DNA from: Lytechinus variegatus
Taxonomy: Eukaryota; Echinodermata; Echinoidea; Temnopleuroida; Toxopneustidae
Length of the DNA: 64,000 nt
Reading direction: 5' to 3'
Assembly: GCF_018143015.1 (NCBI RefSeq)
Contig: NC_054758.1
Coordinates: 10,462,501-10,526,500, forward strand
Under the pieces are notes generated by a model. The model had not been told where the DNA came from. It searched no databases and was given only the letters and a program-made list of their open reading frames with translations. Positions 11,852 to 24,126 of the stretch are shown piece after piece (the first letter of the stretch is position 1; every line of letters starts with the position of its first letter). The position numbers and the translations under genes are program-made.

Positions 11852-12817
11852 GTAGGTCTTGACGGAGGATTGCATAGTTTGCAAGAAGGTGCCATGCAAG
11901 TATGTATCATTGCCGTAGTATTACCGCATATGTGTGTATAAGCATCCTTTTTTTCATGAAATTTCAATCTTTGCTATATGCCATTTCCACACAAGACGCT
12001 ACATTATAAGGATGTCCTACACCACTGAAATACACTGTGAACAAATCTGCGTACAGGTCTTGAGCATTGATATAAAGAGAGAAAAAAAAAACGGATAGAG
12101 CGACAGGCGTTTGGGGGGGCACATGAAACACTGAAAAGTTCTCTACAAGGACAAGGGCGCAAGAAATTTCACACTCTTTCTCTTGCTTCTATCTGTGTGT
12201 GTTGTTTCTTATGTGATGGTATGACCTACAGTGTGTGTCATGGAGTAATTATCTTGTAGCGTCAAGGTCGTGTGTGCGGCAGCATGCAACGAGCTATATC
12301 CAGGGAGGGGGCGGTTATCGATGGTCCCATGGGACAACTGCAGAATCTATACGATTTTACGATATAGATGGCGACAAACAGGAACAATGATGGACAAAAG
12401 AAATCATGAATTCAACCAATTCAAGGACGCGGACCACGGCCGATTTTGACAATGGTCTGCCAATAACATTGCTTTCCCACTGCCTTAGGTGACATAAAGC
12501 CATTCGAGGAAGTTCACCTGTACTGACAGAATTTCTGGATAACATAAAATGTTGGCAATAGCTAACTTTTAATCCTTGGAAAACGACAGCATCAATTCAT
12601 GTATAACATGGTTAAAATAAACAAGACTATTATAGATTTTCAATTTCCTTAGACAACTGAGGAATTGTCTTATTTGTCCACCTGACGTGACTATCTTTAA
12701 TCTTGTAATTTTGTTTCATCATGCTGTGAATATAAATACTGGATAATTGTGTCAATTACTATTATGATCCTTCAGCATAACGACAGTGCGCCTTTATCTA
12801 TCTATCAATCATTTCAG
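11852..12817. other. Intron between transmembrane and terminal exons
   Basis: The GT-AG intron is supported by the matching phase-0 exon ends at 11851 and 12818. No repeat family recognised elsewhere in the window and no coding segment was found in it. Confidence 0.6.
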
Positions 12818-13126
12818 CGTCGCATTTCTGAAAGGGCAGGCCGGAGGCGAAGCAGGAGTGTCGGCCCCGTGTTCGCGGCGGACACCGACCCTCGGTTCTT
12901 GCACGAAATGAACGCCAAGCTTGAGATGGGATTAGATTCTGGCATGGAAGACGACGGATCTTCCGGCTTCAAGCATCACTATGCGGTGGACGACAATGGG
13001 TTCTCGTACGGAAGCCGAACCGGTGGTTACCATGGTTACTTAACAAGCGGGCCCTACCGACATGGCGCCACGAACGGGAGCGAACAGCGTAAAGGCTACA
13101 ATGGAACACTGGACACGTACTTCTGA
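12818..13126 (+). CDS. Terminal exon, cytoplasmic tail of membrane protein
   Basis: A CAATCATTTCAG acceptor precedes 103 codons in phase 0, ending in TGA at 13124-13126. The tail begins RRISERAGRRRSRSVGPV, a strongly basic patch with candidate kinase sites. It continues with an acidic segment (LDSGMEDDGSSGFKHHY) and a Gly/Tyr/Ser-rich region, and ends DTYF. The final T-Y-F fits the class I PDZ-binding pattern (S/T-x-hydrophobic). The last part of this exon has an inverted, truncated copy at 45290-45450. The protein family was not identified; a role as a cell-surface receptor or adhesion protein is inferred from the topology only. Confidence 0.75.
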   Translation, partial: RRISERAGRRRSRSVGPVFAADTDPRFLHEMNAKLEMGLDSGMEDDGSSGFKHHYAVDDNGFSYGSRTGGYHGYLTSGPYRHGATNGSEQRKGYNGTLDTYF

Positions 13127-14104
13127 CCATTTGCTGACCGGGCTCCAAAGACATCACTTACTCCACATCTTCAACGATACACGACAAGTGGACATAGTGT
13201 ATATAACCGCGAATTAGGTGCATTTACACCTCATGCGATAGTCGATGATAATCCTTTCGGAGCAGACGCAACGCCCTGTCGATACAGACCAATGATTTGG
13301 ACAGTTGCGTGTGTGTGCACGCGCATATGTGTGTGTGTGTGAGGGGGGAGGTTATGTCCTGATAATAGCAAAACAACGGGCTCATTGTATAACTCATAGG
13401 AATAAACTTTTGTTCTTTTGAAGCTCCCACCCCCAACGCACACACACAATTATGGTAGCCATAATTTACAGTTCCGAATGCCCTTAAAGCGGGTACATCT
13501 TTGCTATCTATAATGAAATGATATATGAAATACTTATAAGAGGAGTTTACCCATTTATGATTTGACCGACAAACGGGTCATGTTGTTCACATTGCAACAA
13601 AAAAATCAGGTGCATTGGTATAAATGAATGAATGGTCGAAATCGAACAGGAAAATTTCAGTTTTACATGATAGAAAAGGAAGAGTGTACATTATTGTTAA
13701 TGTGAACATAGAACATTCCAATTGGGCATGCAACCCCCTCCCCCCCTCCACCACACACACACACACACACACATCTACGTTCCATGTTCCGAGTGCACAA
13801 TTAAACTTCCGTCGATATGTTCATAGTTTTAGCGTTTATTTTTAACAGTACTATATTTAGCCCTAAGTCTTCCTTAAGGTGCTTAAATGATAAACATTGT
13901 TTAACTTTAAGTATTTATTTATTGTCCATACGTGGAAATTCTTCTTGCTTAGTACTAATTACTTTTTAATTATGGAATCTAATTTTGGGTATCACTCCGC
14001 CTTTTGTTAACAAGATTTGTTACGTATGTGTATTCTATTGTGATAAATTATTTTGTCTAGATAACATTGAAAAATGCATTTGTTGAAATTGGAAGAAATG
14101 AACA

Positions 14105-14203
14105 GGGCCCTATCCAGGGAGGATTATTGTTTCGTTACTGGGGGTGCTGAGCATTGCCACAGCAACCCCAGTAACGAAAGATAATCCTCCGTGGCCGGGT
14201 CCC
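14105..14203. mobile_element. 100-bp fold-back MITE
   Basis: GGGCCCTATCCAGGGAGGAT and ATAATCCTCCGTGGCCGGGT are the two ends of a hairpin whose inner arms are TTTCGTTACTGGGG and CCCCAGTAACGAAA. The loop is about 20 bases. It has no coding capacity and sits in the 3' region of the membrane-protein gene. Confidence 0.65.
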
Positions 14204-15077
14204 AGAAAATGAACGTTTATTTGAAGAAAAAAAATGAAATGTTGGCAGTGTTGCCGAAGATGAATCGTAAAAGAAAACGAATGCTGAAAATGAAACATAT
14301 GTATAATCACGAGAGGTGTGGTCTTTTTAACATAGTTACACGAACGAAACTACCCTTTAGATAGTGAATAAGCACAAAAAAGCTTAAGAATCTCGACCCA
14401 TTTGTTATTCTTTGTTATTTTGTTTTATTATCATCATTTGAACCTTGTTAATTACAATTTTAATTCTATGTATTTTAATCAGTCATACATTGCAGCAAAC
14501 CCATATCAACAAGCGATGCTTTCTAGTGAGTCTCGCCTGTATAGCAGAGCGAGACTTTTCCATCGGCGCACAGTGGGCCAGGAGTGAGCAAAGGTGCGCC
14601 AAAACTGGTTTTTGGGACATGAAATGATTTTTTAACGTTCTCAGCAAAGTTAAAGTCCTCAATAATACCACCATGCAATATTTTTCCAAGAAATTTATTA
14701 TCAGTTGCCCATCTGTATAATTCATTTTGTTTAGTGTTTTTAATATTACCGGGAAATGACTCTTTAGGAATACATCATGTGTTCTTATTTAACTTTAAGG
14801 TATAATATCGAACATTGTTATATGTTATGTGATTCAATTTTCGGTTTCTATAATCAAACAATTATGTATTTAACTACTATCCTACACTCCAGGAAGGATT
14901 GGCTTAAATAATGCTTATTTAGCGTATTGTATTTTTTGTCCATTAGTTGGTTAGTCAAAGTAGAGTCATAGTGTACTCAGTCGACAATTATATTTTTGTA
15001 ACGAATGTGATAATGAAAATCAAATAAAAGTTTGGTTATTAAGAATCGACTGAGTCAGGTGTAATGATTTTGACTGT

Positions 15078-15113
15078 ATATATATATATATATATATATA
15101 CATATATATATAC
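15078..15113. repeat. (TA)n microsatellite
   Basis: An almost pure TA run with one CA interruption. Its counterpart in the inverted copy is the longer TA run at 43979-44036. Confidence 0.85.
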
Positions 15114-15727
15114 AACATTAATTTTTATAAGGGCAATAATGAGAATGGAAATAAAAGTATGGGTATTAAGAAATCCATATTCAATATATGTGTATATGGG
15201 GCAATAGATGCATTTCATGGCCCGGTCATGGCGGCTGAGTTTAGTTCTAAACCACTGGTTTCAAGGTCGAAATGAATAAAGATAAATTGCAAGGACAGTC
15301 AGTGGTCTGGTATGTCAAAAAATCCAAGATGGTTTCCAAAAATTGATCTTAAAAATGCTGATGATACTTAAAGCGGTCTTCGCTTATTTCATATCGGCCT
15401 TGGAGATGTGACTTTGGTGTCTAAACTATGTTTTTAAGGGTCACATTATACATTAGAACAGGTCATAAGGACAGTAAGTGGTCTAGTATGTCCAAACATC
15501 CAAGATGGCTTCAAAAAAATTATCTGATGGGTAATATGGTTTGAAGGGTCAAGTGATGCATTACGGCAAGTTCCAAGAACCGTCAGTGGTCTGGTATGAA
15601 CAAAATCCACGATGCTTTCTAATAATGGGGTATAAATTGGCGAATGTTTAAAAATATACATAGCTTATCAAAAATACACCTTTGGGATGTGATTCTGGTT
15701 TCTACACTAGTCTACAGGTAGGTAGTA

Positions 15728-17063
15728 TACAGTACGTAAAAAAAAAAACGGGACAGATTTGAAAAGTCTATAAAAAAATTGTTTCAAATTATGATGTCAA
15801 TACGTGCTCTGGAGTCTTATCCTTCAAATGCCATTGAAATAATTTAGTTTCGTTTATGCTTGAGCGAACACGGAATGTTTTTGTCTGGGGTACAAAAGGA
15901 GGCTTGGGCCAAAATGGCATATTATGATGGTCGGACTTCAAGCTTCCTCTTCACCTTTTCATTATCTTTGCCATTATTTTCGAATTATGCGGTCAAAATT
16001 CATTTCCAAATCCACTTATTTGCTTGAATAGTTCTGTTGTTCCTTTTTAAGATGTTCTCTTTTAGCTTTGAATATTTCTTCTTTAGGCAAGAACTTTTTT
16101 AAACCAAAGTATGGGAGATGTTTTTTTAATCCTTTCATTGTGTGCTACAAAGGTTATTGTGCCTTTGAACAGTGGCATACTGAGGGGTGGGGGCTTGGGG
16201 TGCTCCCCCCAATAAAAAAAATCATGACCAAACAAAAAAGTGGAAAGGAAAATAACAGAAAACATATAAAGTGAAATATGGTATCATTTTCTGAATATTA
16301 TGTCAAAATCACAAAATTTGATATTTTAATAAAAAAGTGGAAATTTTTGCTTCCTCGCTTCACAACTTTTTAATACATTTTACCCGATCTGCCATATCTT
16401 GCTCCTTCAAAATTGACTCAATACACCATTGCCATTGAAAGACATGAATCCTTTCCTGTTTGTCCTGTCAAGCACATAATTAAACTTGGTAAAGGATTCA
16501 ATAACCCCTTGAAAATAGGATTCCTGCCTTTTATACGTACCATAACATAATTTGTTTCACATAATAATTATTAAAGGTAAAATAACATATTTTTTTCACA
16601 TAATAAAAGGATATGAATAATTACAAATTCTCCCAATTAATAATGCAAATCTTCTTACTTGGGTTGACAAAAAGTCTTTTCTTTTCTTACTTATGAAGAA
16701 AAATTCAAAGGTAAAAGAAGTTTAAATGAAAAACAATATAATTCAGGAAAATAAATAAATTTGTAAATGAAATTTGACAGCATAATTCGAAAACTATGGC
16801 AAAGATAAGGAAAAGATTAAGAGGAAGTCTGCTTAGTAGCCAAACTCTAATCATCAAATTTCCCATTTCTGCCATTTTGGCGCAAGCCTCTTTTTGAACA
16901 AAAACGTCCCGTGTTTGCTCAAGCATGAACAAATTTTTTTTTTAATGGCATTTCAAAGATAAGATCTTGGGGCATCTTTTAACATCAAAATATAGCCATA
17001 ATGAATTTAAACAATTTTTTATAGACTTTTCAAAACTGTCCCGTTTTTTTGATACGCACGGTA
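15728..17063. mobile_element. Tc1/mariner-like element with ~330-bp inverted repeats
   Basis: Left end ACAGTACGTAAAA, then AACGGGACAGATTTGAAAAG and TCTATAAAAAAATTGTTT. The right end is the inverse: CTTTTCAAAACTGTCCCGTT, then TTTTTGATACGCACGG. TA dinucleotides flank both ends (15728-15729 and 17062-17063), as expected for this superfamily. Homology between the arms continues through the AAAAGGAGGCTTGGGCCAAA block to about 330 bp. The interior (16100-16690) has a CAGTGGCATACTGAGGGGTG phrase common in repeats but no transposase. Confidence 0.7.
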
Positions 17064-17092
17064 TTGGGTCAAATTGAAGGACAGTCAGATGT

Positions 17093-17685
17093 CAAAGGGA
17101 TGGTCCGGGCTGAAAATATTTATATCTAAATAAATAGAATAAAATTCACAGAACAAAATGTTGAAAATTTTATCAAAATCTGATATTAAATAACAAAGTT
17201 ATTTAATTCTAAAGTTTATCAATACATGTGAAAACAGTTATATGCACATCGTCATGAATATTCATTAGGTGGGCTGATGACATCACATCCCCATTTTCCT
17301 TTTTCTTATGTTATTACATGAAATCATAAATGCTGCATCATTTCATACATGTGTAAATGATGTGTCTCCATTATGATGCAGCAATAAATAACTAATGCAC
17401 TTAATGTCAGTCGAATTGCTTTAGTTCTCGGTAGAATTTTTTTTAATAAACCTACTTTCATATAATAAAATGCAAAAGAACAAGTGGGGATATGACATCA
17501 TCAGCCCCCTAATGAATATTCGTAAAGACCTGCCTAAAACTGTTTCACCGGAATAATGCAAATCTTTAAAATTCAATAACTTCGTTATTTGTTATCCGAT
17601 TTTGATCAAATTTTCAGCATTTTGCTTTGTGAATTTTACTCTATTTATTGAGGTATAAATATCCCCAGCCTGGACAATCTCTTTA
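17093..17685. mobile_element. piggyBac-type (TTAA) MITE, family A
   Basis: The ends are inverted: GGGATGGTCCGGGCTGAAAA on the left and CCCCAGCCTGGACAATCT on the right, with arms continuing through ATTCACAGAACAAAATG / CATTTTGCTTTGTGAAT. The right flank is TTAA (17682-17685); the left is decayed to TCAA. A second copy with clean TTAA on both sides is at 45871-46306. The two share inner sequence such as the GGGGATGTGACATCATCAGC region. Confidence 0.7.
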
Positions 17686-18029
17686 AGAATGTCTAAGAAT
17701 GTCTAAGAATCCAATGTGTCCAAAAAAGTATTATGACTGCTGATATTAAAAAAGTGGATATAAAACATTAAAAATACAACTGGGTGATATTATTTTTGTG
17801 TCAACACTGGGATTTCAAGGGACCAAAATACTTTGGGGCTGGTTATAATGATATGCAGTTCTCCAATATCCCTTAAAATCCAATCTGTCTTCCAAAAATG
17901 GGATCTAAAATGACTGATGTTCCTTAAAAGCTGACATATTCCATGAAATATACACTTGTGAGAAATAATTTTGGTGCCTACACTTAAATGCATGGGGATA
18001 AGTTATATTATGTTATATTATAAAGTCAT

Positions 18030-18312
18030 GTGGGTGCGTCGTAGTCTAGTGGTTCTGACTCTCACCTTTCAAACAGAGGGTTGTCGGTTAGAACCCTAGG
18101 CAAGGCGTGTTTGCCTTCAGCAAAAAAAAATTATCGACACTGTGTTGCACTCGACCCAGGTCAGGTAAATGGGTACCGGCAGGAAGTAATTCCTCAAAAA
18201 GCTGTGCGCACCAGAATCGGTAGACTAGCTAAGCCGGGGTAATATAGGAGCGCCTTGAGCACCTAGTGGATACGTGCGCTATACAAATCCTGTATTATCA
18301 TTATTATTATTA
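18030..18312 (+). repeat. tRNA-derived SINE
   Basis: The 5' part is tRNA-like: GTCGTAGTCTAGTGGTTCTG (box A region) and GGTTAGAACCC (box B). The body contains GTTGCACTCGACCCAGGTC, GGTAAATGGGTACCGGCAG and GCGCCTTGAGCACC. It ends in a (TTA)n tail at 18294-18330. This is the normal layout of a marine-invertebrate SINE, not a working tRNA gene. Confidence 0.75.
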
Positions 18313-18982
18313 TCGTTATTATTATTGTTATCTATATTGTTTCACGAGTGGGTAACAGCACTCATTTTCATGAAAATTCTAAAATCTACCTTGGACTTCT
18401 GGACAAAACTGAGAAGTTCTAGATGCCATTTTGAAAACTCGGATTTTTATACAAAATGGACAACTGCATATCATTGTAACCAGTCCAAACGAATTATTTT
18501 AACTATGAAACCAAAGTGTGGGTCCGAAATCTTATCTTCTTGGTGAACTATGTCAATTTTTTAAGTAACATCAGTCATTTTCGACACCCATTTTTGGAAG
18601 CCATCTTTCGGCAGCTATTTTGGGTGCCATCTTGGATTTTCCAGGTACCCTGGAGTGCTTATATTTACTCTAACTAGAATCAACAAATTCTTTTACCCCC
18701 TGGACCATGGTATATGAACCGAAATAGCATTCTAGGATGGATAATGAATGAGTTTTATCAATTTTCAATGAATTGTGTCCATCTTAAAAATAACCACTTT
18801 CCCGCATGCGGATTTGGGTAGATTTGTAGTATGTTATTCTTGATGTCAAATACTGCCAGAAACAGTTGAAAAACCTTTTGTTGCAACTAGTTCTGGGTCA
18901 AACCATACATCGACCCGTCTAAAAGGGCAAGAAAATAATATGAAGCATATTCAAATAGATAATGCGGTAATTGGTTATAATT

Positions 18983-20515
18983 TCATTACAGGGCTGCCAA
19001 CTTTTGAGAAGAGTTTGGAGTGAGACATTGCGAGGGAGCGAAGCGACCAAGCCCGAGGGCGCGGAGCGCCTTAGGGGGGAATAGTGTGGAAGATGGGGGG
19101 GGGGTTCCCCCTTCTACGGGTGGGAGCTTTTACAATTTTGCAATTTAAATGGTGCAACCTGGCAAATACTTTTAACTCTGATTGATATGGCAGGATTCAA
19201 GTAGGTTGATTGAATGTTTTAATGAAGTTCACTGACCTTCAAAAAATTCAACATTTTAAGTGCATTATTCCAAATCAACTGTCTTTATAAGCTTAGCAGT
19301 TAAACCTCAACTTGTGATTATTTGCTGCTCCCTTGAGGAAAACAGAATGAAGGAAAGAAATAAAGAAGGAAAGGAAACAAGTAATATGAAAAATAAAAAG
19401 TAAAACAATAGATGAAAGGAAGAAAAAGAGAGAGACCGAAAGACAAAGAAAGGAAGGAATGAATGAAAGAAAGAAACAAAGAAATAAAGAAAGAAAAAAG
19501 AATGAAAGAAATAAAGAAAATGTAAAAGGATAGATGGAACAAAGGGATAAAAAGAAAGAAAGAACAAAAGACAGAAAGACGAAAGGAAGGAATGAATGAA
19601 TGAAAGAGAGGAAAGGCTGAAAGAAGGAAGAAATAAACAGTAAAGGGTGGAGAAAGGATGGATGGAAGGAAGAAAGAACAAAGAAACTAAGAATGAAGGA
19701 AAGAAAGGTAAAAATAAGGAAGTATAGAAAGAAAGAAAGAAAGAAAGAAAGAAGACATAAATATAGGACGGATGGACTCAAGAATTAAAGAAAGAAAGAA
19801 ATAAAAAAGAAGAAAAGACAAAGAAAGAGAAAAGAAATAGAGAAAAATATTTTTTATATAAAGGACAGAAAGAACGAAAGATAAAGAAAAAATGGGAAAA
19901 TTAAAAAAAAGAAAGACATAGCGCAGTTTACAAAAAAATGAAAGAAAAGAGGGAAGAAACAAAGAAAGATTGAAAAGACAGAGGGAAAGAAAGATAGAAA
20001 GAAAACAGAGGAAGAAAGCTAAAACTATCATCATAAATAAATTATCAGTTTCTTTTTGACTCAATTGAAATATACGAAAGAAACCAAGTGTATCAACACA
20101 CACAATGCATATGTGGGGCTATCATGTATTCAGAGAGCCGTGCGGGCCGGCGGGCTATCGCCGTGGCATTGCATTGACACTCGATCGCTCGTTGTGCCTT
20201 GCACGAAAACCCCTCTTCGTAGTAAAATTTCGACGTCATCAGCTCACACACACGGGATACAGTAAACCAATCGCAACTCAATATCATATCTTTGCGCGGC
20301 AAACCGAAACCAATTTGCATTGATGGTTTAGCTTTGCGCTTGTGTGGTTAAAAAAACTGAGAAACTTTTGCCTGGCCGGGTTATCCGATATAGGCTATTA
20401 AACTTTTCTCTCTATTTTCGGGGTTCAGCGTGAGAAATCCTATGATCAGCGTGAGAATCGGGTGAATTATGTGAGACTCACGCAGATTGCGTGAGAGTTA
20501 GCAGCCCTGTCATTA
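18983..20515. mobile_element. hAT-like non-autonomous element with purine-rich core
   Basis: The element spans 18989-20509, beginning CAGGGCTGCCAACTTTTGAG and ending GAGAGTTAGCAGCCCTG. TCATTA directly repeats outside both ends (18983-18988 and 20510-20515). Six bases are clear, shorter than the 8 expected for hAT, so superfamily assignment is tentative. A GAAA/GAAG-rich tract from 19330 to 20030 fills the interior and produces long Phe/Ser/Leu-rich minus-strand ORFs that are not genes. Confidence 0.65.
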
Positions 20516-20519
20516 ATGC

Positions 20520-21080
20520 TTACAAAACTAAACATTAAAGACACCATAAAGTACTTTAATGAGTGAAGTTGCCTTCCAAAACACTTACGTGCACTGGCAG
20601 AAAATGCTACACTGGCGAATTTAAAAGTATACATAATATGCGAGCTATGAGCTTTGACAATTTAGACCTGAAACATGAATTGTTCCAGTGGTTGACAGAA
20701 CCTAGCTGCTACAACAAAAAACACGGCCTAGTCGTGTAAGTAAAATTTTCAACCCACTGCAAGAGAGAAGTTCATTTAAGCATAAACGGAAAAATGGATT
20801 ATAATCACCTTCACATTTTTTTTACAGACGGTTCCTAAATAGTTGAGTCGGAAATAGCTGGTTTACGGTGTATCATTTCTATCTAACCATTAAAAAATAT
20901 ATAACCTAAAATGTCTAGCGAATGAATTTATACGTTTTCATTGCAGATGACCATTCAAAATTAACAATTATGACGGCCATCTTTGAATTCTTACGGGAAA
21001 AAAACTATTTAACAAAATACCATGTACATGTATATTGTCAACAATTATTACTCGATATTGCTCTAAAATGATACCAGTGA
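20520..21080. other. Intergenic, no feature recognised
   Basis: AT-rich DNA between the hAT-like element and the long-inverted-repeat element. No coding potential, SINE boxes or inverted repeats were recognised. Confidence 0.4.
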
Positions 21081-24000
21081 GCCTATGACAAGAGATTAGC
21101 TAATCTCTTGTCACAGGCACACTACCGAATTGCTTCTTGAACTTACTTGTTGGAATATCAATGCCTTGCTCTACCGTGTCTACTGCAATTACTTAATCGC
21201 CATTCTCCATCTCGGGAAAACTGAACATTCACAGGACTCTTTGCTCAGATTGTAAGCTCAGACACCAATGATGATATAACATTTCCCTATGAACTTTTTA
21301 ATTTTGGGTGCATTGTACTGTTGGTGTTATAAAACGCGGACTTAACTGAATTGGTTTCCACAATGATATAAGACTTTGTTTACAACCACTATCTGTCCTT
21401 CAGATTTTGAGTGTTGTCAATCATGAGCACACGATCACAACAATAATTATTTGTGTGCTGTTTTCAAAAACAGTAAGGTCAAAACTACACCGCCGGTGTT
21501 TAGGCGTTTTGTCAAAAGTCTGTAAGCGTCGTTTCCATTGTATTCTACAGCGAACCCGCTTCGCGTGCCATTGTCTATTTTTCTCTACTTCGGGTGAGTG
21601 TTCTTGCCATTGAAAACGCCAGCGTGCCTGCCCGTTTGCGGCGAAAGCGATCGCGGTCGCTCTTTTCTTTTCACATCCCCTGGTTGGCTTTCCAATAAGA
21701 ATTTTTGCATGGGCGCCCTCTACGTTCGCAATATCAGCGTTTTAGGCAAACTTTTGAACACCCGATCTCTTTTCAGATCAGTGTGTCTCGTCCAGTGACG
21801 TTTCAGGTTTCAGTAGTGACAAGTTTAATTACATTTAGATTTGTTTAACAGTTCTTTAATTCTTTCATTAGCACGAGTATTTTTTTTTGTTTTGAAGAAT
21901 ATACTGTTAACAAATCGACTTTCCAAAAGTTACTGTTTAGGCGCGGTTAAGATTTTTTTTCATTACACTGAACCTGATTTCTTTTTGTCTTTCTTTTATA
22001 AAAAAACCCTGGTAAACAAATGGTTTAAATAAGCGTTAATTGGATTCATGCTTTTGATTTATGCATTATCATTTGGTCCCGTTAAAATTTGACAAGCAAG
22101 AAAGCAAACACAAATAAAATTTTAAAAATAACCAAAAAAGATGAAGGTTTTTCCTAGCGTATGGACGATATATTTACAATAAAAATATCCGGTATAATTT
22201 TTTATAAGTCGCGAGCCAACAAAAGTGTGGACTTTTAAACCTGAAAAAAATTACATTTTGGTAGAATGCCCCTTCCTCTTTTCTTTCCTCTCTTTTTATC
22301 CCCTGTATTACTTGTTCATGTTATGTTTGTCTGCCCCTGCCAACCGCCCCGTCCATATTTTCCACAGTGAAAGTAGCTACAACAAAGAATCAAACTATAT
22401 TGGGAATAACGTACATGAACAGGAACGATGTAAACACAACATTTTCAAAATCTGTCCTTACTCTTCACACATTGGTAGTTGACTTTTGTAAACCTACAAA
22501 GTTAAAGTATGCTTACATGCAAGCGCAGCGAGTGAAATGCACATGGCAATTGTATCACAAGTTGTAATTATGTATATAATGTGTTATTGCACATGATTAT
22601 ATTTATGTCTTTATACCTGATTATGTCATCTAGCAGTTTAACATTCATAACGGAACTAATATTCGTAACACTGTTTTTCCTCCTTCTCTTCTCCCTTCCT
22701 TTCCTTTCTGTCTATCATTTTCCTCAATTTTGTACTTCTTTCTTCTCCTCCTTCTTCTTCTACTTTTCTGTTTTATCCCCTCATTTTTTATAAAGATTTT
22801 CCCGCTACGATCGCCTCGGTTATTTGCCATTACAATTCTTCATTTGTCTCTTGAATGTATTTTCCGCATAAAATGGATTTTAAAGAAGTCACTAAAATTT
22901 AAAATAGATATTATGGACTTTAATGAATTCGCAAGTATAACCATTTTTTTCTGCTCGTTGGTTCATTATCTCTGTAAAACATTCTTCAAATAATCTGTTT
23001 TATAAAAGCAATCAATTTGAGGAATGGTCAGTCAAAGGTAATTTTCCACGTGTAAATTTATTATATTTGCAACATCTTTTTCAAATGTGTTATTTATTCG
23101 CTATCAATATTTATCTGTACCAGGCTAAAATATTTGCATTGGCCCAACGTTTTGTATTATACCACCTGCCAATATTTCGCTACTGATGACATTGTTGATG
23201 TTGTGTTGATGTTTGCCCGACACTACTTTTGAGACATCATAAAAAGTCGAGATTTGCCATCTGATCATCTCTCACATGGATGTAGACATGACGAGATCCA
23301 AGATCTTGTCATCCGATCATCTTTCTCACGGGATGTAGACATGACTAGATCCGAGATCTGGTCATCTGATCATTTCCCTAAGAGATGAAGACATGACGAG
23401 ATGATTCTAAAAACCTGGGGTGGCATTTTGAAGCTTCCATATACTTGACAAATCAAATAATGCGTAAATGCTGATACCTAGACAATTATAAAACGAGCAT
23501 TTTACATAGCACTTTCTTGAAAATAAGTTTGTAAATCAAACAAAATAATAAGAGCTGGATGTTTTGTATATTGACTTCAAAATATGATATTTAAAGCTCC
23601 ATATCAGCCTATTTATTGAGCAAAATATGTATCTCATCGAACGTGCAACTCAATTAAAGTACCATTAACATTTTGGGGGACACGCTGTAGTGTAAAATCC
23701 TTGGTGTAATCATCCTCTTTGAACACCGGCGGTGTATTTAACACTAATGTTTTTGAAAACCACACAAATAATTCTTGTTGTGACCGTCTGCTCATGTTTG
23801 ACATCTTTCAAAATCTGAAGAACAGAAATTGGTTGTAAACAAAGTCCTAGATCATTGTGAAACCAATTAAGTTCAATCCACTTTTTTAAATCAACAGTAC
23901 AATGCACCCAAATTTCAAATGTTTATAGCAAAATATTATGTAATCATCATCTGAGCTTACAATCAGAGCAAAAGTCCTATAATTGTTCAGTTTTCCCTAG

Positions 24001-24120
24001 ATTGAGAATTGCAATTAAGTAATTTCAGTAGACACGGCAGAGCAAGGCATTGATATTTGAACAAGTAATGTCCAAGAAGCAATTCGGTAGTGTGCCTGTG
24101 ACAAGAGATTAGCTTATCTC
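21081..24120. mobile_element. 3-kb element with ~400-bp inverted repeats
   Basis: The left arm (21081-21500) starts with a small palindrome around GACAAGAGATTAGCTAATCT. It continues GCACACTACCGAATTGCTTC, GTTTACAACCACTATCTGTC and CACCGCCGGTGT. The right arm (23715-24120) is its inverse and ends TGACAAGAGATTAGCTTATC. The interior holds no recognisable transposase. It includes a relic of the GATGAGATGACAAGATC palindromic repeat at 23240-23450. The arms differ by many substitutions, so the element is old. Confidence 0.6.
23240..23450. repeat. Decayed half-copy of the palindromic element at 59.6-60.5 kb
   Basis: It repeats GTAGACATGACGAGATCCAAG, ATCTTGTCATCCGATCATCT and related units three times, then ends GGTGGCATTTTGAAGCTTCCA. 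That end closely matches the right terminus (GGTGGCACTTTTAAGCTTCCA) of the intact element at 59565-60541. Only one arm remains. Confidence 0.65.
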
Positions 24121-24126
24121 TATCTA

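Larger units (their letters stand above)
13127..15180 (+). other. 3' untranslated and downstream region of membrane-protein gene
   Basis: AATAAA occurs at 13401, about 275 bp after the stop, and again near 15024 (TCAAATAAAAG). Parts of the region out to about 15180 are duplicated in inverted orientation at 44030-45290, together with the end of the coding exon. It contains CA/GT-rich stretches (13320-13345, 13750-13775), a fold-back MITE at 14105-14203 and a (TA)n tract at 15078-15113. Which polyadenylation site is used cannot be told from the sequence. Confidence 0.5.
15240..18700. repeat. Degenerate satellite-like tandem repeat, interrupted
   Basis: Units of roughly 190 bp repeat phrases such as AAGGACAGTCAGTGGTCTGG, ATCCAAGATGG and TTTGGTGTCTAAACT. 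They are visible at 15290, 15470 and 15575, again at 17075, and more diverged at 17690-18000. At 18360-18660 related phrases (CCATCTTGGATTTT) lie on the other strand. The block is broken by a mariner-like element (15730-17061), a TTAA element (17093-17685) and a SINE (18030-18310). There is no coding content. Confidence 0.5.

Noticed and set aside
19293..20103. Several overlapping minus-strand ORFs looking like membrane proteins
   Set aside because: Same cause: a purine-rich tract within the 18989-20509 element gives FLSFFLS-type repeats in all frames on the other strand.
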